A stretch of DNA of 64,000 bases from RYN-230 sp963704995 (GCA_963704995.1 CAVPIM010000017.1:620001-684000), one strand, 5' to 3'; shown: positions 37,726 to 52,219, counted from the first letter of the stretch. The notes: generated by a model not told the origin, from the letters alone. A program made the numbers and translations.

Positions 37726-38778
37726 TCAGACCGGCAGCGCAGCCAGCGCGGGCCGGATCATCTCCGCGGTGACGTGATCGGCGGACCAGGCGGCGGCGCA
37801 GAGCGCCCGCAGCCCGTCCATGGCGTCCCCGGAGCCCTGCATGGCCAGCGGGGCATCGCCGTCCGGGCGGCGCACCGTCCACCCGCCGCAGCGGAAGGCC
37901 CCGCGCTCAGCGGCGACAGGAGGGTGCGGGGCGAGCAGGCCGGCCAGGTCCGCGGCCAGGTAGGTGGGGCGCTGCTCCGCCGCGGCGAGCACCGCGTCCT
38001 CCGGCCGGCTGACGCCGGTGAACACCAGCAGGCTGGGAGCCCCGGCCCGGACCGCGCCCTCGATGTCGGTGTCCAGCCGGTCCCCGACCACCAGCGGGCG
38101 CCGGGCGCCGGTCCGGGCCACGGCTTCCGCGTGCAGCGGCGGCTCGGGCTTGCCCGCGACCACCGGCTGCTGCCCGGTCGAGTAGACGATGACCTGGGAG
38201 AGTGCGCCGTTGCCGGGCTGCCGGCCGCGCCCGGTGGGCATGGTCGCGTCCCCGTTCGAGGCCACGTACCAGGCCCCGGCGGCGACGGCCAGCGCCCCCT
38301 CGCACAGCAGCGGGTAGCCGATGCCGGGAGCGAACCCCTGGACCACGGCCGCGGGCCGCTCCAGCGCCGTGCTGACCGGCCGGAAGCCCCGGTCGCGGAC
38401 CGCGGCGCGCAGCCCGTTCCCGCCGACCACGAGCACGGCCGAGCCGGGGGCCAGCCGGCCGGCCAGCAGCGTGGCGGCGGCCTGGGCCGAGGTCACCACG
38501 TCAGCGGCGGTGGCCGGCACCCCGAAACCGGCGATCTGGGCGGCGATCGCGCTGGGCGTGCGGGAGGAGTTGTTGGTCACGAAGGCCATCCGCATGCCAG
38601 CGTCGGCCGCCTTGGCCAGCGCCTGGGGCGCGCCGGGCACCGCGGCGTCGCCCAGGTAGACCACGCCGTCCAGGTCCAGCAGGGCCACGTCGTAGGCGTG
38701 GCTGAGCGGTTCCGGGCAGCCGCGCAGGAAGCCGGCCAGCCCGGTGTCACGGTGGTGCTCAGCGGCCTCAGCAGGCAT
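37726..38778 (-). CDS. HAD-IIA family hydrolase
   Basis: The 350-residue phosphatase has LLDLDGVVYLGD (nucleophile Asp, about residue 33), VTNNSSRTP (motif II), a C2-type cap, GKPEPPLHAEA (motif III Lys) and VVGDRLDTDIEGA (motif IV). Relatives dephosphorylate nitrophenyl phosphate, sugar phosphates or 4-nitrophenyl-like substrates. The C-terminal 85 residues are an extra Ala-rich part. A homologue lies between tlyA and the TPR gene in many actinobacteria, so its presence here supports the syntenic block. ATG 38778 has GAGG upstream. Confidence 0.9.
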   Translation of the reverse strand: MPAEAAEHHRDTGLAGFLRGCPEPLSHAYDVALLDLDGVVYLGDAAVPGAPQALAKAADAGMRMAFVTNNSSRTPSAIAAQIAGFGVPATAADVVTSAQAAATLLAGRLAPGSAVLVVGGNGLRAAVRDRGFRPVSTALERPAAVVQGFAPGIGYPLLCEGALAVAAGAWYVASNGDATMPTGRGRQPGNGALSQVIVYSTGQQPVVAGKPEPPLHAEAVARTGARRPLVVGDRLDTDIEGAVRAGAPSLLVFTGVSRPEDAVLAAAEQRPTYLAADLAGLLAPHPPVAAERGAFRCGGWTVRRPDGDAPLAMQGSGDAMDGLRALCAAAWSADHVTAEMIRPALAALPV

Positions 38779-38879
38779 GCCCGACCTCAGTTCCTGGTTT
38801 CGCGGGGGAAAGTCCTTCAAATTAGCACTAACGAACCGCCCGGTCCGGCCCCCGGGGACGCCCGGCCCGCCCGCGGCGG

Positions 38880-39371
38880 TCAGGCGGGGGCGCCGGGCGG
38901 CTCGCCGGACGCCTGGGAGCGCGCCTTCAGGGTGGCCCGCACCCCCCGCAGCGCGTCGGTGTAGTGCCTCAGCTCGGGCCGCATCGCCGCGGCCAGCGCC
39001 AGGTGCTCGGCGGCGGCCCGCGGGTCCCCGCCCCGGGCCAGCGCCAGGCCCAGCCCGAAGTGGGCGTAGTCGTCGCTCGGGCTGGCCTCGACGATCCGCC
39101 GGAAGGTCGCGGCCGCGTCCTCGTACCGGCGGGTGTCGAACTGGGCGCGGCCGAGCGCCTCCAGCACACTCCGGGACCCCGGCTCCGCCTCGGCGGCCCG
39201 TTCCAGCAGCTGGGCGGCGGCGGCCGGGCTGCCCCGGCCCAGCAACTCCAGCCCCCGCTGATACCACGTGTACACGTCACCATGCGGCGCAGGAACGCCT
39301 GGATTGCCATCCTGCGGCGGCGGATTTTCCGCCGGGCGGGAATCCTGGCCGCCCCACGGTGCTTCTGTCAT
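38880..39371 (-). CDS. Tetratricopeptide repeat protein (163 aa)
   Basis: After a 30-residue Pro/Gly-rich lead come about three TPR units: WYQRGLELLGRGSPAAAAQLLERAAEAEPGS, VLEALGRAQFDTRRYEDAAATFRRIVEASP, and HFGLGLALARGGDPRAAAEHLALAAAM. The repeats suggest a scaffold for protein-protein contact; the partner is unknown. ATG 39371 is two bases from the putative start of the divergent DUF1015 gene. Confidence 0.85.
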   Translation of the reverse strand: MTEAPWGGQDSRPAENPPPQDGNPGVPAPHGDVYTWYQRGLELLGRGSPAAAAQLLERAAEAEPGSRSVLEALGRAQFDTRRYEDAAATFRRIVEASPSDDYAHFGLGLALARGGDPRAAAEHLALAAAMRPELRHYTDALRGVRATLKARSQASGEPPGAPA

Positions 39372-39373
39372 AT

Positions 39374-40750
39374 GTGCAGATCCTTCCGTCCGGCGGGGAA
39401 CAGGCGTTGCCGGGGCCAGCCGGGCTCGAGCTCGTGCCGTTCCGTGGAGTCCGTTATGCCCCGGAACGGGTGAGCGGACTCGCGGAGGTCACCTCTCCAC
39501 CGTACGACGTCATCGGCCAGGACACCGCCCAGCAGTTGCGGGACGCGGACCCGCACAACGTGGTCCGGCTGATCCTGCCCCGCCAGGACCCGGGACGGCC
39601 CGGTGAGGAGTACCACGACGCCGCCCGCCTGCTGGCTGAGTGGCAGCGCGAGGGCATCCTGGTCGCCGGGGACGAGCCCGCCCTGTACGTGTACGAGCAG
39701 CGGGTGGCCGGGACGGCGGGCCGGGACGGTGTCCTGCAGCGCGGGCTGATCGGCGCGGTGCGGCTGGCCCCGCCCGGCGCCCGCGTCGTGCTGCCGCACG
39801 AGGACGTGATGCCCGGCCCGGTGCGCGGCCGGCGGCAGCTGATGGAGGCGACCCAGGCCAACCTGGAACCCATCTTCCTGCTCTACGAGGGCGGCCCGGC
39901 TGAGAGGGGCCAGCCCGGGCCAGGCCAGCCCGGGGCGGCCACCCGGATCATGAGCCAGGTCGCGGACACGGGGACGCCCGTGCTCAGCGCCGACACCGGC
40001 GACGGCATCCGGCATACCCTGTGGGCGGTCACCGCCCCCACCGCGCTGGCGGAGATCGCGGCCGACCTGGCACCCCGGCAGGCGCTGATCGCGGACGGGA
40101 ACCACCGCTACGCGGCGTACCTGCAGATGCAGGCCGACCGCCGGGCCGCGGGCGAGGGCCCGGGCCCCTGGGACTACGGGCTGGCGCTGCTGGTCGACGG
40201 GGACGCGTTCCCGCCGGAGATCGGGGCGATCCACCGGGTGCTGCCCGGGCTGCCCCCGGCGGAGGCGGTCGAGCGGGCCAAGGCGGGCTTCTCCGTCCGG
40301 GCCATTCCCGGCGGCACGGCCGCGCTGCCTGAAGCGCTGGACGTGCTGGCCGCGGCCGGCCAGCACGGGCCGGCCTTCCTGGTGGCCGGGCAGGGCCAGG
40401 TCCACCTGCTCACCGACCCTGATCCGGTGCAGCTCGAGGCGGCCATGCCCGCGGGCCGGTCGGCGGCCTGGCGCCGGCTGTCCACCGCGGTGCTGCAGGA
40501 GTACCTGCTGGCGGCTCTGTGGGGCATCCAGGACGACGAGCAGGGCGTCCGTGTCGTGCACCACGACGCGGACCGGGCCATCGCGCAGGCCGACGCATCC
40601 CCGGGCGGCACGGCGGTCATCGGCAACCCGCTGCGCGCCGCGGACGTGTACGCGGTCGCGGCCGGCGGCGAGCGCCTGCCGCGCAAGTCCACCTCGTTCG
40701 CCCCCAAGCCGAGAACCGGCCTGGTCCTGAGATCCTTCGCCGCGGGCTGA
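39374..40750 (+). CDS. DUF1015 family protein
   Basis: The protein of about 458 residues shows the family blocks LELVPFRGVRYAPERV, VTSPPYDVIGQDTAQQL, DPHNVVRLILP, VLPHEDVMPGPVRGR, and IADGNHRYAAYLQM. A relation to serine kinases (SerK-type, ADP-dependent) has been described for archaeal members, but bacterial function is not established. The start is uncertain: GTG 39374 lies at the junction with the divergent TPR gene and has no ribosome site; GTG 39359 is also in frame. Confidence 0.8.
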   Translation: MQILPSGGEQALPGPAGLELVPFRGVRYAPERVSGLAEVTSPPYDVIGQDTAQQLRDADPHNVVRLILPRQDPGRPGEEYHDAARLLAEWQREGILVAGDEPALYVYEQRVAGTAGRDGVLQRGLIGAVRLAPPGARVVLPHEDVMPGPVRGRRQLMEATQANLEPIFLLYEGGPAERGQPGPGQPGAATRIMSQVADTGTPVLSADTGDGIRHTLWAVTAPTALAEIAADLAPRQALIADGNHRYAAYLQMQADRRAAGEGPGPWDYGLALLVDGDAFPPEIGAIHRVLPGLPPAEAVERAKAGFSVRAIPGGTAALPEALDVLAAAGQHGPAFLVAGQGQVHLLTDPDPVQLEAAMPAGRSAAWRRLSTAVLQEYLLAALWGIQDDEQGVRVVHHDADRAIAQADASPGGTAVIGNPLRAADVYAVAAGGERLPRKSTSFAPKPRTGLVLRSFAAG

Positions 40751-40803
40751 CGCCCGTTTCCGCGACCGGCCCACCCCCGCAACCCAGGCTCCCGGTACCC
40801 CGC

Positions 40804-40867
40804 CTCTTGCTGTTATCAGCCCCGCGCCCGCCCGCCGGCGGAGACCTCCGCTCTTGCTGTTATCAGC
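40804..40867. repeat. Two 17-bp direct repeats, each able to fold
   Basis: CTCTTGCTGTTATCAGC occurs at 40804-40820 and again exactly at 40851-40867. Within each copy GCTG-TTAT-CAGC forms a small hairpin. The pair sits between the convergent DUF1015 and GT39-like genes. Confidence 0.85.
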
Positions 40868-40920
40868 TGCTTGCTCTCCCCGCCTGGGGCGCGAAGCGCA
40901 CTCCATCATGTCCGCGGGGA

Positions 40921-42585
40921 TCAGCGGGGGTGCTGGCCCTTGCGCATGTACAGGCCGAACGGGCCGTGCGGGACGGGCACGAAGTTCTGGTCGAAGTAGA
41001 CCGAGATCTCCCGGGCGGCCCACGGGATCCGCTTGTAGGACAGCGGCGACAGCCAGACGTACTGGGCGCCGCGCAGCGCCGACATCCACAGTGCGCGGAC
41101 CGCGGGCACCCGCTGCGCGCCGGTGGCGGCGCTCCGGCCCCGGGACAGCGAGTAGTCGCTGCCCACGCCGTCGGCCATGGGCACGCAGCCGGGCCGCGAG
41201 GACACGAACCGGTTGGCGGCGATGGCGTAGGAGGCCTGGTCGGTCAGGACACAGGACCCGGGAGGGATTACGGCGCTGGCCGCGGACACCACGTCCGAGG
41301 TCAGGCCCGGGGTGGTCGGGGCGAGGGGGGGCTGCAGGCTGCTCTCGAACACGAACTGGGCCACGCCCATGGCGGCGACGGCCACGATGGCGACCGGCGT
41401 CGCGTAGCGGACGACCAGCCTGGCCGCCGGGCGGCGCGGGGCCGCCGGTGCACCGCCCCGGGCCGCGCCCCCGGCCCCGGTCCCGCGGAGGGCGTCCACG
41501 AAGCGGGCCACGGGCAGCGCGATGGCCAGGGCCAGGAACGGCGCCAGGAAGCCGGCGTAGTGGTAGTAGAAGTCGGCCGGCCACAGGAAGGCGATGATGG
41601 TCAGCGCGCAGGCGGCCAGCGCGAACTGCTCCAGCAGTGGCGGCCGCTCCCCGGCCAGCCGCGAGGCAGCCACGCTGCAGGCCACGATCAGGGCCAGGAT
41701 GAGCAGCGAGATCACGGACAGCGCCAGGGTGGAGGTCAGGCCGGTGGCGTCGGTCAGGCCCGTCATCTCGTGCAGCCGGTAACCCATCGGGATCCGCACG
41801 CTGTCCACCCGGACCAGCTGCGCCACGATCACGCTGCGGTAGAAGGTCCCGGGGGCCAGCGCGGCGAAGGGCAGCACCGGGACCGCGAACCCCGCCACCA
41901 CCCCGGCGGCGTAGGCCAGGGCCCGCCGGGGCTGCCGGGCGGCCAGGATCAGCACCACGATGACCAGCACGGGCAGGATGGCCCAGACCTTGATGGCCCC
42001 GGCGAAGCCGAAGGCGACCCCGCCCCAGACCAGCCGGCGGGTGCTGGCCAGCCGGTCGCCGTCGAACACGGCCAGCATCCCGGCCAGGCAGAACAGCACC
42101 AGCCAGGGTTCCAGCAGGACGGTGTGCGCCGCCTGCACCGCCGCCGGGTAGACGGCCAGGATCCCGCCGGTCACGATCACGGCCAGCAGGCCGCGGTGGC
42201 GGGCCAGCAGGCCGCCCATGGCGACCGCCGCCGCGCCGGCCAGCGCGGTGAGGATCCGGCCCACGCCCATCCCCCAGGCCGTGCCTATCCCTTTGGTCAC
42301 CAGCGCGACCGGGGCCATCAGCAGCGAGATGCCAGGCGGCTGGACCATGATGAAGTCCCGGTACGGCAGGTCACCATGGATCAGCAGGATCGCGCTGCCG
42401 AAGTCGGTCCCATCGTCGTACTCGGTGACCCCGATCAGGTAGTCGGGACGGCTCAGCTGGTAGAGCCGGAGGGCCAGGCCGAGCGCGGTCATGATCAAGA
42501 TGGCCGCGGTCACCGGGCCGGGACGCGCCCAGCGGGCCCGCTGGTTCGAATCCGCCGACGGCACTTGCGACCTGGCGGCTGACAT
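40921..42585 (-). CDS. GT39/ArnT-like membrane glycosyltransferase
   Basis: The product of about 554 residues has ten or more membrane segments. Its first extracytoplasmic loop, YDDGTDFGSAILLIHGDLPYRDF (split around the acidic DD pair), is typical of GT-C glycosyltransferases that use polyprenyl-phosphate sugars. It is followed by VQPPGISLLMAP, HTVLLEPWLVLFCLAGMLAVF and FYYHYAGFLAPFLALA. The C-terminal 150 residues form a soluble outer domain. The acceptor is unknown. ATG 42585 is the first start next to similarity; an in-frame start at 42684 would add 33 residues. Confidence 0.75.
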   Translation of the reverse strand: MSAARSQVPSADSNQRARWARPGPVTAAILIMTALGLALRLYQLSRPDYLIGVTEYDDGTDFGSAILLIHGDLPYRDFIMVQPPGISLLMAPVALVTKGIGTAWGMGVGRILTALAGAAAVAMGGLLARHRGLLAVIVTGGILAVYPAAVQAAHTVLLEPWLVLFCLAGMLAVFDGDRLASTRRLVWGGVAFGFAGAIKVWAILPVLVIVVLILAARQPRRALAYAAGVVAGFAVPVLPFAALAPGTFYRSVIVAQLVRVDSVRIPMGYRLHEMTGLTDATGLTSTLALSVISLLILALIVACSVAASRLAGERPPLLEQFALAACALTIIAFLWPADFYYHYAGFLAPFLALAIALPVARFVDALRGTGAGGAARGGAPAAPRRPAARLVVRYATPVAIVAVAAMGVAQFVFESSLQPPLAPTTPGLTSDVVSAASAVIPPGSCVLTDQASYAIAANRFVSSRPGCVPMADGVGSDYSLSRGRSAATGAQRVPAVRALWMSALRGAQYVWLSPLSYKRIPWAAREISVYFDQNFVPVPHGPFGLYMRKGQHPR

Positions 42586-43012
42586 TCTCACAGGCAATCC
42601 GCTCACAATTGGTGGCACGCACGTTTCCTGACCAACCCGGCACCGGGCGCGGCCGTGGTGCCTGGCGACAACGACTGTAGCCACTCAGCTCAGGCCACTA
42701 ATGACAAACCCATCCCCCCGGCCGACGCCCACCCAGGTCGCATAGGGGCACGATCCGACCGCGTTCTGATACTACTCGTGGCCGGAGCACCGGTACTGGA
42801 TACCCGCAGGGAAGTACCCGCGGGCTTGAGACTCAGCGTGGCCGGGCGTGCGCAGGCCGGCGTGGGCAGGCCGAGGACGCGTGAGTTCCGGAGCCGCCGC
42901 ACCAGGTAGGCCAGGCCGCGGCGGCGGTGCCGGCGATCAGGCGTGGCCTGGGCGGTGCGACCCGCCAGATGGCGGGTCGGGCCGCCCGCCTGCGATCTGG
43001 GACGATAAGGGG
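42586..43012. other. Divergent intergenic region with a hairpin before the metallo-hydrolase gene
   Basis: About 430 bases without a supported gene separate the divergent GT39-like and metallo-hydrolase genes. CGACCCGCC (42958-42966) pairs exactly with GGCGGGTCG (42971-42979) around AGAT, 33 bases before the start at 43013; it may be an operator or leader hairpin. The stretch at 42660-42800 is less GC-rich and probably holds the promoters. Confidence 0.45.
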
Positions 43013-43990
43013 ATGGACGCGGCAGAGGGTACGGCCGGGAGCACGGCGGAGCCCCCGGAGATCACCGGTCTCGGGCACGACGTGTACGAGATCGATACCC
43101 GGATGGCGGGCTATCACGGCATCACGGCCGGATACCTGATCCTGGGCGACCGGCCGTGCCTGGTGGAGACCGGCACCGCCCCCTCCGCCCCTATCGTGCG
43201 GGACGCGCTGGCCGCCCTGGGCGTCGGGCCGCACGACCTGGCCACGATCGTGGTGACCCACATCCACCTGGACCACGCGGGCGGGGCCGGCGACGTCGCC
43301 GCGATGTTCCCGGACGCGCAGGTCGTGGTGCACGAGCGCGGCGCGCGGCACCTGGCCGACCCGGCCCGGCTGATGAGCAGCGCGCGGATGGTGTACGGGG
43401 ACGCGCTGGACACCCTGTTCGGCACCATGAACCCGACCCCCGCCGGGCGGATCCGCACCGTGGAGCAACGCGGGACCGTGGACCTCGGCGGCGGGCGGCG
43501 GCTGGACAGCCACTACTCCCCCGGGCACGCCAAGCATCACGTCGGGCTGATCGACTCGGTGAGCGGGGACCTGTACGTGGGCGACGCGGCGGGCGTGTAC
43601 ATCCCGGAGACCGGGGACCTGCGGCCCGCCACGCCGCCGCCCGACTTCGACCTGGACACGGCGCTGGCCTCGATTCGCATGTTCGCCTCGCTGCGCCCGC
43701 AGCGGCTGCTGTTCAGCCACTACGGGCCGGTGGCGGACGTGGACGAGACCCTGGCCCGGTCAGCCGAGGAGATCCGGCGGTGGGTGGAGGAGACCAGGGC
43801 GGCCCGGGGCGCCGGGCTGGACTTCGATCATGCGGTCGCGATGGTGCACGAGCGGACGCGGGAACGTTACGCGGCGCTGGGCCCCGACGCCGACCCGGCG
43901 CTCGTGGCCAAGTTCGAGACGGTCAGCAGCACCGCCTCGAGCGTGGCCGGCATCGTGCACTGGCTGGACCACACCCCCCAGCCCTCCTGA
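43013..43990 (+). CDS. MBL-fold metallo-hydrolase
   Basis: The 325-residue metallo-beta-lactamase-fold protein has VTHIHLDHAGGAG (HxHxDH motif, about residues 80-92), HYSPGHAKHHVGL with the third His, YVGDAAGVYIPET with the bridging Asp, and LFSHYGPV with the last His. A helical C-terminal part (about 240-325) distinguishes it from beta-lactamases and resembles lactonase- or glyoxalase-like hydrolases. ATG 43013 directly follows AAGGGG, which is unusually close for a ribosome site. A stem-loop follows the stop. Confidence 0.85.
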   Translation: MDAAEGTAGSTAEPPEITGLGHDVYEIDTRMAGYHGITAGYLILGDRPCLVETGTAPSAPIVRDALAALGVGPHDLATIVVTHIHLDHAGGAGDVAAMFPDAQVVVHERGARHLADPARLMSSARMVYGDALDTLFGTMNPTPAGRIRTVEQRGTVDLGGGRRLDSHYSPGHAKHHVGLIDSVSGDLYVGDAAGVYIPETGDLRPATPPPDFDLDTALASIRMFASLRPQRLLFSHYGPVADVDETLARSAEEIRRWVEETRAARGAGLDFDHAVAMVHERTRERYAALGPDADPALVAKFETVSSTASSVAGIVHWLDHTPQPS

Positions 43991-44028
43991 CCCCGCCGCC
44001 CCCTGGTCTCCAGGCGGCCGCCCGGGCC

Positions 44029-44045
44029 CCGGCCGGAACGGCCGG
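44029..44045. terminator. Short stem-loop between convergent genes
   Basis: CCGGCCG-GAA-CGGCCGG (44029-44045) and a smaller CCTGG-TCT-CCAGG just upstream lie in the 55-base gap between the metallo-hydrolase and the small minus-strand gene. Confidence 0.5.
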
Positions 44046-44327
44046 TCACGGTGGCAGCGGTACTGATGATGGCGGGGTGTCGTATTCGCCAGCGGCATAG
44101 CGGATCCGCTGGTTCATGTCATTGATCGCCTGACGCAGATCATGCTGGTCATGGTCGGCACCCATCAGGCCCTGCTGCATGAACCGTTCGGCGACTTTGC
44201 CCGTGGCCTGCTCGTCGAGCTGCCCGCCCCAGATCACCCCCTCCAGGATCGCCAGAATCCCGATCAGGACGTTCGCGTCACGGAGCTGGACGGGGTTCGG
44301 GACTGGAGCAGCCAGGTTGGTCGCCAT
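44046..44327 (-). CDS. Small conserved hypothetical protein (93 aa)
   Basis: The core LRDANVLIGILAILEGVIWGGQLDEQATGKVAERF is predicted helical, followed by DLRQAINDMNQRIRYAAGEY. It resembles a small family seen in related actinobacteria, but I cannot name it and no function is known. No signal peptide; one moderately hydrophobic helix. The gene lies between convergent and tandem neighbours and has the codon use of its surroundings. Confidence 0.55.
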   Translation of the reverse strand: MATNLAAPVPNPVQLRDANVLIGILAILEGVIWGGQLDEQATGKVAERFMQQGLMGADHDQHDLRQAINDMNQRIRYAAGEYDTPPSSVPLPP

Positions 44328-44374
44328 GGCAGCATGATGCCCCCGCCCGGTCCTGCGAACCGGAACGCAGGCTC

Positions 44375-46512
44375 TTACAGGGGCTGGTCGTCGTCGGCCA
44401 GATCGTCGTCGAGCTCGGGCTCGTCGTCTAGGCCGGCTTCGTCTTCGGGCTGATTACCGTCGGACTCGTCGCTGGTGAGCTCGAACTCATCCTCGTCCTC
44501 GTCGTCGGCGGCCAGGTCGTCGAGGACGAAGTCGTCCAGGTCATCGAAGCGCTCGGCGGCATCGGTCTGCTCGTCGTGGTCGGCGGCGGCGGCCCGGGCG
44601 AACCATTCCCGGGCCTGGTCGGTCCGGCCCGCGTCCAGCAGGGCGTCCGCGTAGGCGTAGAACAGGCGAGCCGACCAGGGCTTCGTCCGGCGCTCCCGGA
44701 GCTCGGGCAGCTGGAGGACCACAACGGCGGCGTCGGCTAGCCCCTGGTCCCGGCGGATGCCGGACTCGACGATGCGCAGCTCGACTTCGGTCGCCCGGTC
44801 GAGATTGGCCCGGCCGCCTTCCGCGACCACGCCCAGGGCCCGGTCGATCCGGCCGAGGGCCCGCTCCGAGTCCGCCATCAACGGCAGGTAGCTGGTCCGG
44901 CCGGTGAGCCGACGGGCGGCCCGCAGCTCAGCGAGGGCCTCCGCCCAGCGCCCCGCCCGGTAGGCGGCGATGCCGGCGGTCTCGCGGACGATGCCCACCC
45001 GGGCGGCGAGCCGCCGGGCTTCCTGTGCGTGCTGGTAGCCGATCTCGGGATCGTCGGCCGCGCTGGCGGCGAGCAGTCGCCGGGTCACTACCGAGGCCAG
45101 TTCAGTGGGCAGGGTCCGCAGCTCGGCCGCGGCCGAGGGGTCCAGCTGATCGACGGTGATGCTGGCCGGGATCTCGGGCAGGCTGCCCGTCCTGGGGGCC
45201 CCGGACCGGGGGGCGGAACCGCGGTAGGTCTGGCTGCCATGGCGGGCGGAAAGGCGATCCGGGTCCGCATCGCGCCCATCGCCGCCAGGACCGGAGACGC
45301 GCCCGGCCGGCGGCTTATCCCGGAAGCTACCCGCGCGTCCTCCGCGAGATGAGGGCCGGCGAGGCGGTCCCCAGGTCCGCGCGTCCTCCCCGGCCCGGGC
45401 CGGGCGGCCAGCGCCACGGCCATCAGCGGAACGGCCGCCAGAGGAGCGCCCGCCAGCAGGACGGTCGCTGTAGGAGCGGGCCGCGGAGGGGCCGCTGCTG
45501 GCTGGACGGTCACCGTAGGAGCGACCCCCGGAAGGGCCGCTGCTCGCCGGACGGTCAGCGCCGAACGAATCACGGCGGGCAGGCCGATCACGTCGCGCGC
45601 CGCCAGTGGCCGGGCGGTCATCGCGGTAGCCGCCGGTGCGGGGACCGTCCCGCACGGGGACCGCCAGTAGCCGGGCGGTCATCGCGGTAGCCGCCGGTGC
45701 GGGGACCGCCGGTGCGGGGACCGTCCGCACGGGGACCGCCAGTACGCGGGCGGTCATCGCGGTAGCCGCCGGTGCGGGGACCGCCGGTACGCGGGCCGTC
45801 CCCACGGGGACCGCCAGCACGCGGGCGGTCGTCACGGAAACCACCGGTACGCGGGCCATCCGCACGCGGGGTGCTAGTACGGGGACCGCCGGTACGGGGA
45901 CCAGCCGTGCGCGGGGTGTCGCTGGGGGCACGGTCGCGGGGGGGCCGGGTGCTGTAGCTGGCCGAACGGGCCGCACCGCCTCCTGAAGCACCGCCGCGGG
46001 CCGAGCCGCCGGCAGCGGGACCGCGGGCGGCGCCCTGGCCGGCCCGGGTGGTGCCGCCCCGGGAGGAGCCCGCGCGGTTTCCCCGCGGGCCACCCGATGG
46101 GGTGCCTCGGTCCTGGCCGTTCCCACCCCAGGTGCTCCCACCCGGGCTGCTGTCACCCGACCTGCCGTGGCGAGCACCATCCGGGCCCGCGGGACGCCGC
46201 CCCGGTGCGCTCGTACGTGGGGCACTGGCGCGCGGAGCGCTAGCCCGGCGGGCGGTGCCTCCGGTGTCCCTGCTTCCTGTGCCACTGGTGCGAGGGGCGC
46301 CGGACCGGCCCGCGCCGCCCGGCGCGTCCCTGGCCCGTACTCCCGGTCCGGGGCCGGTCAGCGCCGCCGCCGGACCGGCCCTGACCCCGGGCCGCACCCG
46401 CGGACCGGCCCTGGTCCCGCCCTGCGCTACTCGGACGGCCCCGGCTGCCCCGGTCGCCCTGGCCCTGCTCGCCTGCCACGCTCTTGCTCCGCTCTTTCCT
46501 GATGGCCATCAT
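44375..46512 (-). pseudogene. TPR protein with long PRTGG-repeat region, interrupted by two extra bases
   Basis: Three frames form one protein. From 46512 comes a basic start (MMAIRKERSKS) with Arg/Gly-rich sequence. After a shift at about 46330-46390 come PRTGG / GYRDDRP repeats. After an extra C at 45649-45651 come RPASSGPSGGRSYGDRP repeats and the folded part: ITVDQLDPSAAAELRTLP, then TPR-like helices (IAAYRAGRWAEALAELRAARRL, LFYAYADALLDAGRTDQAREWFARA), and a very acidic tail (DDEDEDEFEL). Repaired length is 711 residues. Homologues with Arg/Gly-rich tails lie near tyrS in many actinobacteria; an RNA- or ribosome-related role is possible but unproven. Confidence 0.65.
45640..45960. repeat. 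Degenerate in-frame repeats encoding PRTGG and GYRDDRP units
   Basis: A period of roughly 15 bases (one PRTGG-type unit) and a longer period of about 80 bases can be read across this stretch. The block from the GGACCG unit to CGGGCGGTCATCGCGGTAG recurs two to three times nearly identically. The first copy has one extra C (CCGTCCCGC against CCGTCCGC). Confidence 0.8.
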
Positions 46513-46660
46513 GGCTCCGCACCGCGCGGCCCGGGGCTCTGGAACCCTGGCCTCCCGGGACCTGGATCGGTCCCGCCGGATCGATCACACCGGGATCCTG
46601 ACCCCACACTAGGCCCGGATACCGCTCAACCGGGACACACCTAGGCCCGGATAACGCAGT

Positions 46661-46691
46661 TGAGGCCGCTCCCGTGGTGGGAGCGGCCTCA
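46661..46691 (-). terminator. Terminator of the rRNA operon
   Basis: A perfect 13-base stem (46661-46673 with 46679-46691) around a 5-base loop starts 11 bases past the 3' end of 5S rRNA. Confidence 0.8.
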
Positions 46692-46701
46692 GCTGGGAGA
46701 T

Positions 46702-46819
46702 GTCCGGCGGCGTCCTACTCTCCCACGCGGTCCCCCGCGCAGTACCATCGGCGCTGAAGGGCTTAACTTCCGGGTTCGGAATGGAACCGGGTGTTTCCCC
46801 TTCGCCATGGCCACCGAAA
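46702..46819 (-). rRNA. rrf: 5S ribosomal RNA
   Basis: The minus strand reads GGTGGCCATGGCGAAGGGG, then CGGTTCCATTCCGAACCCGG and AAGTTAAGCCC, ending GGGAGAGTAGGACGCCGCC, which is a complete actinobacterial 5S rRNA of about 118 bases. The exact ends are estimated within a few bases. Confidence 0.95.
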
Positions 46820-46921
46820 CACTATGGAGATGTGGCAGGCCGCACCCCCGGGGGGGTGCGGTTAACCGGCCGTATCCCGGGAACCGCACAGTGGACGCGA
46901 AGCATGCGCAAAGTATGTGAG

Positions 46922-51968
<5,047 letters not shown>

Positions 51969-52214
51969 TCTATATGCAACCACCACACCCAGAAAAGGGC
52001 ACAGCAGGAGCTGACAAAAGAGTGCCCGCCCAGGCAAAACTACCCAGGCAAAGCGATCTGGCTGAATATCCGTATAGCAAGACACCGACCGAAACCGGCC
52101 AGCCCCTGCCAACGGGGGTTTAGTGCATGTGCACTGGCTTTTAGCACGCTGTTGAGTTCTCAAGAAACGGACGCACACCATCACCAAGGCACCAGCCTCA
52201 ACTCCGGGGCAACC
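51969..52214 (-). ncRNA. Leader of the rRNA operon
   Basis: About 250 bases of transcribed leader lie between the proximal promoter and 16S. TTTCTTGAGAACTCAACAGC (minus strand, about 52150-52170) is the conserved actinobacterial leader element, and the same CTTGAGAACT core recurs in the 16S-23S spacer, which suggests a role in antitermination or processing. Confidence 0.6.
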
Positions 52215-52219
52215 CTACT

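Noticed and set aside
42535..42560. GGTTCGAATCC, a tRNA T-loop-like motif
   Set aside because: The flanking bases do not form a T-stem, no acceptor or anticodon arm is present, and the motif lies inside the coding start of the GT39-like protein.
45640..45960. Possible CRISPR array because of regular repeats
   Set aside because: Repeats are contiguous or nearly so, without unique spacers of constant length, are in frame with a protein, and no cas genes are nearby.
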